NCBI GenBank assembly: GCA_002389055.1
Contig: DGNT01000109.1
Coordinates: 1-5,017, forward strand
Reading direction: 5' to 3'
DNA: 5,017 bases
Origin: Alcanivorax sp. UBA4485
GTDB lineage: Bacteria; Pseudomonadota; Gammaproteobacteria; Pseudomonadales; Alcanivoracaceae
Positions 1-3,791 of this stretch are shown here, piece after piece. Made by a program: the position numbers and the translations under genes. Below the pieces are notes generated by a model that had not been told where the DNA came from, did not search any database, and saw only the letters and a list, made by a program, of their open reading frames with translations. Numbering within the stretch: position 1 is the first letter of the stretch; every line of letters begins with the position of its first letter.

Positions 1-20
1 GGGGTGGCCCTTTTTTTTAT
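1..20 (+). terminator. Probable right half of an intrinsic terminator cut by the window edge
   Basis: The first ten bases, GGGGTGGCCC, are followed directly by eight T residues (11-18). This is how the descending arm and U tract of a Rho-independent terminator read on the plus strand. The matching left arm (GGGCCACCCC) would lie just before base 1 and cannot be seen, so the call is an inference. It would terminate a rightward gene ending outside the window. Confidence 0.4.
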
Positions 21-40
21 TTAGGATCACGATGCCGCCT

Positions 41-240
41 CTCCCTACAAGGCCCATGTGAGCGACCCTGTTCCAACGGAACGGGGAGCAGGCGCCGAAG
101 GCGTCGCGAAGCGATCGCGAGCAAGCTCGCGACCTAAAGTAGGTCAGCCCATCCTCCAAACCGCTCTGGAATCCCACCGGCCGGCAGACCCGGCCTTTCG
201 CGGGCAGGGCCCGCTCCCACAAGGCCCGCTCCTACAAGCA
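41..240. repeat. REP-like cluster of consecutive short hairpins
   Basis: This non-coding stretch after the 3' end of the lipid kinase gene is a run of short inverted repeats. They are: 66-74/78-86 (9 bp, one G-T pair, loop AAC); 91-96/100-105 (6 bp, one G-T pair, loop GAA); 104-109/115-120 (TCGCGA twice); 115-122/125-132 (8 bp perfect, loop AA); 132-136/140-144 (5 bp, loop AAG); 179-184/190-195 (GGCCGG/CCGGCC, loop of 5); and 200-205/209-214 (GCGGGC/GCCCGC, loop AGG). The stems at 104-132 overlap and would compete. Read on the minus strand, the right end has the GTAGGAGCGGGC...GCCCGCGA character of REP elements in Pseudomonas-like bacteria. Such elements sit between genes and can stabilise mRNA ends, assist termination or bind gyrase or IHF. 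No transposase (RAYT) gene is present here. A 61-codon open frame at 58-243 is judged to be a by-product of the repeat. Confidence 0.7.
208..237. repeat. 15-base tandem duplication inside the REP-like region
   Basis: GGCCCGCTCCCACAA (208-222) is followed immediately by GGCCCGCTCCTACAA (223-237), with one mismatch in 15. A related segment, CTCCCTACAAGGCCC, lies at 41-55 at the other edge of the hairpin cluster and may be a degenerate boundary copy in the same orientation. The first unit overlaps the descending arm of the hairpin at 200-214. Confidence 0.75.
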
Positions 241-250
241 TGACCTCAAT

Positions 251-1159
251 CTATCCTTTTGCCCCCATCATCGGGCAGTCCTCCCCAACCACCAACCCCA
301 TCACCCCCGGCAACACCTTCAACTTGAACCGCTCATCCTTCAGCGGCTCGCCATCCAGATTCAAATGCATCGGCTCCGGGGTCTCGATCTCCAGCTCGCT
401 GACCCGCGCACGCACGAACAATCCCTCGCGTTCGCCGTTGCCGTTGTCGCTGTTGAACAGCCCCCGCACGCCGGCGAGAAGATCCATATCCGAAGGCAGG
501 ATCGCCACATCCATCAGGCCGTCGTCAATACAGGCCTCGGGGCACAGCCGCTGCCCGCCGCCGGCCTGGCGACCATTGCCCAGTCCCAGCGCCAGGAATT
601 CGCCTTGCCATTCGAAATCGGGGCCGCGAAAACGGCCTTCGGCGGGGCGCACTTCCGCGAACCGGGTCAGTCCGGTAAGCAAATAGGCCGCGCCGCCCAA
701 CAGCTCTTTCAGGTCTTCCGACGTCTGGGTGGTCACCTCGGTGCCGAAACCGCCGGTGGCCATATTGAGGAAATAGCTGTCGTTCACCTGGATCACGTCC
801 ACCGGCCGGGGCGTGTGGTCGAGCAGCGCCAGGGCTTCAGCCGGGTCTTCCGGTATGCCGGCGGCGGTGGCGAAGTCGTTGGCGGTACCCATGGGCACGA
901 TGGCCAGCGCCAGGTCCGACTGTCCGGACGCCATCATCGCCTGGGTGATATCCCGCACCGAACCGTCGCCGCCGGCGGCGATCAAGGTGCGGTAGCCCAA
1001 CGACAGCGCCTCCTCCACATAGCGTTCCGCGTCGCCGCCTTCCCAAGTGACTCTTACCGCCAGGTCCCAGCCGTCTTCCCGGCGGCTCATCACCGCGTCC
1101 CTGAGTGCCTGATGGGTGGCTTGTTTACCGTGCAGAATCAGTAGCGCTTTACGCTCCAT
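251..1159 (-). CDS. yegS: YegS-type diacylglycerol-kinase-family lipid kinase
   Basis: This 302-residue protein is a member of the DAGK/sphingosine kinase/NAD kinase-like superfamily. E. coli YegS is a soluble or membrane-associated lipid kinase reported to phosphorylate phosphatidylglycerol in vitro with ATP and divalent metal; its physiological role is unclear. The sequence is close to E. coli YegS (about 299 residues) over its whole length. It has an N-terminal LLILHGK strand-loop (6-12), the nucleotide-binding GGDGS (63-67), GTANDF (91-96), ATGGFGT (134-140), GNGRQAGGGQ (194-203), and the C-terminal NLDGE (267-271), whose Asp269 and Glu271 match the catalytic acidic pair of the family. 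All key motifs are intact. The ATG is preceded by AAGGA (complement of 1167-1171) with a 7-base spacer. The gene stands alone and ends 11 bases from the REP-like cluster. It lies divergent from the DUF2061 gene. The family call is firm; the natural lipid substrate is not known. Confidence 0.93.
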   Translation of the reverse strand: MERKALLILHGKQATHQALRDAVMSRREDGWDLAVRVTWEGGDAERYVEEALSLGYRTLIAAGGDGSVRDITQAMMASGQSDLALAIVPMGTANDFATAAGIPEDPAEALALLDHTPRPVDVIQVNDSYFLNMATGGFGTEVTTQTSEDLKELLGGAAYLLTGLTRFAEVRPAEGRFRGPDFEWQGEFLALGLGNGRQAGGGQRLCPEACIDDGLMDVAILPSDMDLLAGVRGLFNSDNGNGEREGLFVRARVSELEIETPEPMHLNLDGEPLKDERFKLKVLPGVMGLVVGEDCPMMGAKG

Positions 1160-1202
1160 GTAAGAGTCCTTGGCTGATTGGAGGGCGCCCCGAAGGGTGT
1201 GC

Positions 1203-1230
1203 GGGATAGCTTAGGCCGGACGCCGGTAAA
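1203..1230 (-). promoter_or_regulatory. Weak candidate sigma70 promoter for yegS
   Basis: On the minus strand TTTACC (complement of 1225-1230) and TATCCC (complement of 1203-1208) are separated by 16 bases. The -35 matches 4 of 6 and the -10 only 3 of 6 consensus bases. Transcription would begin near 1196, giving a leader of about 37 bases before the yegS ATG and placing the Shine-Dalgarno sequence correctly. Position fits, but the -10 is poor, so this is tentative. Confidence 0.25.
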
Positions 1231-1325
1231 TCGCATCCCGCCGCGGACGGCCTTTACAACAATTAACCCGTCGAGGCAAAACCATGGATAGATTGGGGCT
1301 ATTGGACCAATGACGAAATGCGCAC

Positions 1326-1353
1326 TTTACCTATGTGTGAGAATGGCTATCAT
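1326..1353 (+). promoter_or_regulatory. Candidate sigma70 promoter for the DUF2061 gene
   Basis: TTTACC (1326-1331, 4 of 6 matches to TTGACA) and TATCAT (1348-1353, 5 of 6 to TATAAT) are spaced 16 bases apart. Transcription would start around 1359-1361, a few bases before the AGGAGG ribosome binding site. This gives a very short leader. The region is visibly more AT-rich than the coding sequence around it, which supports a regulatory role. A palindrome ATTGG-A-CCAAT (1301-1311) lies just upstream and could be a regulator site. Confidence 0.45.
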
Positions 1354-1387
1354 TTACCCATTGGCCAGGAGGTGTTCCATGGGTAAA
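1353..1387. repeat. 9-base inverted repeat spanning the DUF2061 start codon
   Basis: TTTACCCAT (1353-1361) and ATGGGTAAA (1379-1387) are perfect reverse complements separated by 17 bases. The right arm is the first three codons (Met-Gly-Lys) and the loop contains the AGGAGG site. The left arm overlaps the last base of the predicted -10 box. If transcription starts upstream of 1353, the RNA could sequester the start codon. If it starts near 1360, the repeat can act only as DNA, for example as an operator. Confidence 0.55.
1367..1373 (+). promoter_or_regulatory. Strong ribosome binding site that fixes the DUF2061 start
   Basis: AGGAGGT lies 5 bases before the ATG at 1379. The same reading frame is open back to an ATG at 1310, but that start has no comparable ribosome binding site, adds 23 residues unlike the family N-terminus, and would lie upstream of the candidate promoter. 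The start at 1379 is therefore preferred. Confidence 0.8.
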
Positions 1388-1594
1388 ACATTCAGCTTTG
1401 GCATTATGCATATCAGCGTCGCCTTTCTGGTGGTCTGGGCGATGACCGGAGACTGGCGCATCGGTGGCGCCACGGCGCTGGTCGAACCCTGCGTGAATAC
1501 GGTGGCGTACCACTTCCATGAGAAAGTCTGGAAACGCTTGAAGCAGGGTAAAGGACCCTCCGGTGGCGGCGGAGGCGCCGTTATACCCGCGTGA
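1379..1594 (+). CDS. DUF2061 family small membrane protein
   Basis: This 71-residue protein has the hallmarks of DUF2061 (predicted small inner-membrane protein of unknown function). These are an N-terminal K-T-F-S-F-G-I-M-H segment (3-10), a hydrophobic stretch HISVAFLVVWAMTG (11-24) followed by DWRIGGATALVEPCVNTVAY (25-44), and the conserved ending HFHEKVWKRLK (45-55). Residues 11-22 and 27-43 are the likely two membrane-associated segments, with the basic tail in the cytoplasm. A Gly-rich run (62-66) ends the protein. The stop TGA is followed by an in-frame TAG one codon later, a tandem stop. The family has no established function, so none is assigned. The gene starts a rightward pair with the TetR regulator that begins 76 bases downstream, and is divergent from yegS. 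Confidence 0.85.
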   Translation: MGKTFSFGIMHISVAFLVVWAMTGDWRIGGATALVEPCVNTVAYHFHEKVWKRLKQGKGPSGGGGGAVIPA

Positions 1595-1604
1595 TAGACT
1601 GCCT

Positions 1605-1650
1605 GTTTACGGCCCGGGTGGCCTTGGTTAAGCTAGCCAGCCGGGTAAAC
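1605..1650. repeat. Extended imperfect inverted repeat upstream of the TetR gene
   Basis: The outer arms are GTTTA-CGG-CCCGG (1605-1617) and CCGGG-TAAAC (1641-1650), pairing 10 bases with a 3-base bulge. Inside them TGGC (1619-1622) pairs with GCCA (1636-1639), and CTT (1623-1625) with AAG (1630-1632) around a GGTT loop. On the plus strand it is followed by an A-rich run rather than T residues, so it is not a standard terminator for the upstream gene. On the minus strand a T-rich run precedes it. Its place, just before the Shine-Dalgarno sequence of a TetR gene, suits an autoregulatory operator or a leader hairpin; that is inference. Confidence 0.5.
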
Positions 1651-1670
1651 AAAAACAGGGGATAAATCAC

Positions 1671-2357
1671 GTGCAACGCACACCGGAAGACCTGGACGCC
1701 ATACGTCAGGTCGTCAATCAGGTCCTGGAGGCCCACGCGGAAGAGGAGGGCGGCCAGCGCTCCCAGGCCCGCGCGGAGATTCTTATCCACTCCATGTATG
1801 TGTTCGCCCAGCGCGGTCTGGCCAGGACCACCGTGCAGCACCTTCTGGATGCCGCCAAGGTGTCCCGGCGAACCTTCTACAAGTACTTCCGCAACAAGAT
1901 GGATGTTCTGGAGAGCATCTATCGAATCTTCATCGACAACATGTTGCTCCACTTCCATCAGGAAATGCGCCAGGCCCAGTCGGTGAAGGAGATCATCACC
2001 AACACCACCGAGGTGTATTTCAATTACCACGTCAGCATGGGGCCGGTGATCAAGCTGATGATGGAGGAGGCCCGCTCCTCCAACTCGGCGCTGGCCCCCC
2101 ACCGGGTGCGCGCCCAGCAGATCGCCGCGGAGGTACTGTCTTCGGAAATCAGCCGGCTGACCCAGCGGGACATGGAGCCGCTGGTGATGCGCACCATGCT
2201 GTGGATACTGGAAAACTATTCCCTTTACATCTTCGAGAACGGCGAATTTTCCGCCCAGCGTCTGGAGCAGTGCCGGCGCACCATGATCGGCATCGCGGAG
2301 TCGGTGGTGTTGGGCGCCGACGCCACCCCCGGCATGCTGGAGCGGCCGCCCGCCTGA
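1671..2357 (+). CDS. TetR/AcrR family transcriptional regulator, GTG start
   Basis: This 228-residue one-component regulator should bind DNA as a dimer through its N-terminal domain and an unknown small ligand through the C-terminal helical domain. The TetR DNA-binding domain runs about 33-80: helix 1 at QARAEILIHSMYVFAQRG (32-49), then the helix-turn-helix TTVQHLLDAAKVSRRTFYKYF (53-73), with the family signature F-Y-K-Y-F-x-N-K (69-76). The GTG start is supported by AGGGGA (1657-1662) with an 8-base spacer; no other start codon lies before helix 1. The roughly 30 residues before the domain (mostly helical, acidic, ending EEEGGQ) are longer than in typical TetR proteins, which often have only 5-15. 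The ligand-binding half (about 90-215) has no motif I can link to a ligand. The gene follows the DUF2061 gene on the same strand and converges on the methyltransferase-like gene with a 4-base gap. Confidence 0.9.
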   Translation: MQRTPEDLDAIRQVVNQVLEAHAEEEGGQRSQARAEILIHSMYVFAQRGLARTTVQHLLDAAKVSRRTFYKYFRNKMDVLESIYRIFIDNMLLHFHQEMRQAQSVKEIITNTTEVYFNYHVSMGPVIKLMMEEARSSNSALAPHRVRAQQIAAEVLSSEISRLTQRDMEPLVMRTMLWILENYSLYIFENGEFSAQRLEQCRRTMIGIAESVVLGADATPGMLERPPA

Positions 2358-2361
2358 AGCG

Positions 2362-3159
2362 TTACTCCGGCTTGCGGAACCGCAGCGTCATGCGGTCGCT
2401 TTCGCCGATCTCCAGATAGCGCGCCCGGTTCTCTTCCCCCAGCCGCAGGGTGGGCGGAAGGCTCCAGACCCCGGCCGGGTGCTCGGTATCGTCCGCCGGG
2501 TTGGCGTTGATACTGGCGTTGGCCTCCAGTTCGAAGCCCGCGTTCTCCGCCTGCTCAATCACGTACGCCTCGGTCATATAGCCGGATTCGATCTGTTCTT
2601 CCAGCGGCCGGCCGGCGGGGGCCCGGTGTTCCACCACGCCCAGCACGCCGCCCGGTTTCAGGGCCCGGAAAAAGCTCTCAAAGGCGGCCTCGGCGGTGCC
2701 GGCCTTGGCCCAGTTGTGCACGTTGCGGAAGGTGAGCACCCGGTCGGCGCTGCCGGCCGGTGCGATATCGGTGTGCTCGGGCGGCCCCAGATGGGTGATT
2801 TTCACCTGGTCGTAGAGCGCCGGGCGGGCCTCCAGCTTCTCCTGGTAGCGCTGCAGAGCGCGCTGATAGAAATCCACGCCACTGTCGGCGGGAAACTGTG
2901 CCGCGTAGAGGGTGCCGTGGTCGCGCAGCCAGGGCGCCAGAATGGCGGTATACCAGCCGCCGCCCCCGGGCCAGACTTCCACCACCGTCATATCCGGCTC
3001 GACTTGAAAGAACGCCAGGGTCTCGGCGGGGTGGCGATCATCGTCGCGGCTGCTGTCCGCCTCGCGGTGGGGGCTATCCAGTATCTGTTCCAGCGGCGCG
3101 GCCGTGGCCGTGCCGGCCAGCCACAGGGTGGCGAGAACGAAAAACGTTGAGATGCGCAT
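2362..3159 (-). CDS. Exported class I SAM-dependent methyltransferase-like protein
   Basis: This 265-residue protein has an N-terminal signal peptide: MR, a hydrophobic core ISTFFVLATLWLAG (3-16), then TATA-AP, with a likely signal peptidase I cleavage after Ala20. The mature part resembles the predicted methyltransferase group COG4798. It has RHPAETLAFF (42-51) and a motif I variant TVVEVWPGGGGWY (58-70), where Trp-Pro occupies the place of the first glycine of the usual D-x-G-x-G. It also has FRNVHNW (144-150) in the motif IV region and LKPGGVLGVVEH (167-178) as the motif V/VI-like strand. The substrate is unknown, and methyl transfer in the periplasm is unproven because SAM is cytoplasmic. 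The start is supported by AAGGAGG (complement of 3164-3170), 4 bases from the ATG and overlapping the upstream regulator's stop codon, so translational coupling is likely. The gene probably shares an mRNA with that regulator and may be its target. It ends 4 bases from the convergent TetR gene, with no terminator between. Confidence 0.82.
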   Translation of the reverse strand: MRISTFFVLATLWLAGTATAAPLEQILDSPHREADSSRDDDRHPAETLAFFQVEPDMTVVEVWPGGGGWYTAILAPWLRDHGTLYAAQFPADSGVDFYQRALQRYQEKLEARPALYDQVKITHLGPPEHTDIAPAGSADRVLTFRNVHNWAKAGTAEAAFESFFRALKPGGVLGVVEHRAPAGRPLEEQIESGYMTEAYVIEQAENAGFELEANASINANPADDTEHPAGVWSLPPTLRLGEENRARYLEIGESDRMTLRFRKPE

Positions 3160-3169
3160 GCTGCCTCCT

Positions 3170-3760
3170 TCAGGCGTCGCCGGCGCGCAGACCGCGCACC
3201 AGCACTTCCATGTAACTGACGGCCTGGTGTTCGAGCCGTCCTTCGCCGGTGAGTACCCAGGTGTAGGTGGTCCCCACCAGCAGATTCACCATCATCAAAA
3301 TAGTGTCCCGCGTGGAAAGTGCAACAAAGTAGCCGTCGTTACGCAGTTCGTTGAAGAAGGCGTCGGCCACCGGCAGGTTGTCTTCCACCAGCCGCAGGTA
3401 GCGCTGTTGGATCGGGCCGAGAAACTCGCCGGCTTCCTGGATCAGCAGCCGGGAGAAGTCGCGCTCGCACTCCAGAAAGCGGGCCACGGCGCGGCACACA
3501 TTCTCCAGCCGCTGCAACGGCGGCGCGCCGTTGAGCAGCTCGCCCAGCACCAGATCACGGATCGCGGTGAGGTTTTCCTCCACCACGGTGAGCAGTAGAG
3601 CGTCCTTGGATGGGAAGAAGCGGTAGATGGTGGCCTTGCCGACGCCGGCGCGCTGGGCGATGGTTTTCACCTCCGCCCGGCGGAACCCCTGTTCGGCGAA
3701 CACGTCCCGGGCGGTGGCGAGTATGCGCGCGCGGCGCGGGTCACTGTCTGTCAAGGCCAT
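3170..3760 (-). CDS. TetR/AcrR family transcriptional regulator
   Basis: This protein of up to 196 residues has a classical TetR N-terminal domain (about 8-58). Helix 1 is RARILATARDVFAEQGF (10-26), and the helix-turn-helix is AEVKTIAQRAGVGKATIYRFFPSKDALL (29-56), with the hallmark G-V-G-K-A-T-I-Y-R-F-F-x-S-K. Residues 60-192 form the helical ligand and dimer domain, with no ligand-specific motif recognised. It lies 30 bases after the valS stop and 10 bases before the methyltransferase-like gene on the same strand. It is probably co-transcribed with the latter and may regulate it and itself. The start is uncertain: the ATG at 3760 has AGGAGG only 1 base away, whereas a TTG two codons downstream (3754-3752) has the same AGGAGG at 7 bases, the usual distance. 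Starting at TTG would shorten the protein by only two residues. Confidence 0.9.
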   Translation of the reverse strand: MALTDSDPRRARILATARDVFAEQGFRRAEVKTIAQRAGVGKATIYRFFPSKDALLLTVVEENLTAIRDLVLGELLNGAPPLQRLENVCRAVARFLECERDFSRLLIQEAGEFLGPIQQRYLRLVEDNLPVADAFFNELRNDGYFVALSTRDTILMMVNLLVGTTYTWVLTGEGRLEHQAVSYMEVLVRGLRAGDA

Positions 3761-3761
3761 G

Positions 3762-3767
3762 CCTCCT
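3762..3767 (-). promoter_or_regulatory. Ribosome binding site of the second TetR gene, pointing to a TTG start
   Basis: The minus strand reads GTCAGGAGGCATGGCCTTG. AGGAGG is separated from ATG by a single C but from the in-frame TTG by seven bases. A strong Shine-Dalgarno this close to ATG is unfavourable, so initiation at TTG is plausible. No other in-frame start lies between the upstream stop codon (valS TAG, complement of 3791-3793) and the ATG. Confidence 0.55.
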
Positions 3768-3772
3768 GACGC

Positions 3773-3791
3773 GGCGCGCTCGGGGCGCGCC
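3773..3791. repeat. Perfect 7-base GC palindrome between valS and the TetR gene
   Basis: GGCGCGC (3773-3779) and GCGCGCC (3785-3791) pair perfectly around TCGGG. The element overlaps the last base of the valS stop codon and ends 5 bases before the AGGAGG of the next gene. On the minus strand no T tract follows, so it is not a complete intrinsic terminator. It could be a 3'-end stabilising hairpin for valS mRNA, a brake on ribosome access to the TetR message, or a 19-base TetR operator. Chance is possible in such GC-rich DNA. Confidence 0.5.

Noticed and set aside
58..243. A 61-codon open frame with an ATG in the hairpin cluster
   Set aside because: It lies entirely in repeats, has no ribosome site and its low-complexity translation follows from the REP-like sequence.
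365..1144. A 259-codon open frame on the plus strand opposite the lipid kinase gene
   Set aside because: It is a GC-rich antisense shadow. The minus-strand frame has full YegS motifs and a ribosome site; the plus-strand translation has no recognisable domain.
1310..1378. Upstream ATG that would extend the DUF2061 protein by 23 residues
   Set aside because: It has no ribosome site, the extension is unlike the family, and it precedes the candidate promoter. The ATG at 1379 has a strong AGGAGGT.
1624..1651. Promoter for the first TetR gene (TTGGTT, 16 bases, TAAACA)
   Set aside because: Only three consensus matches in each box, which is not distinguishable from chance.
1595..1670. Intrinsic terminator between the DUF2061 and TetR genes
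   Set aside because: The hairpin here is followed by A residues on the plus strand, not a T tract, so it is recorded only as an inverted repeat.
2479..3150. A 223-codon open frame on the plus strand opposite the methyltransferase-like gene
   Set aside because: The minus strand carries a signal peptide, methyltransferase motifs and a good ribosome site. The opposite frame is rich in Gly, Ala, Val and Arg without a family resemblance.
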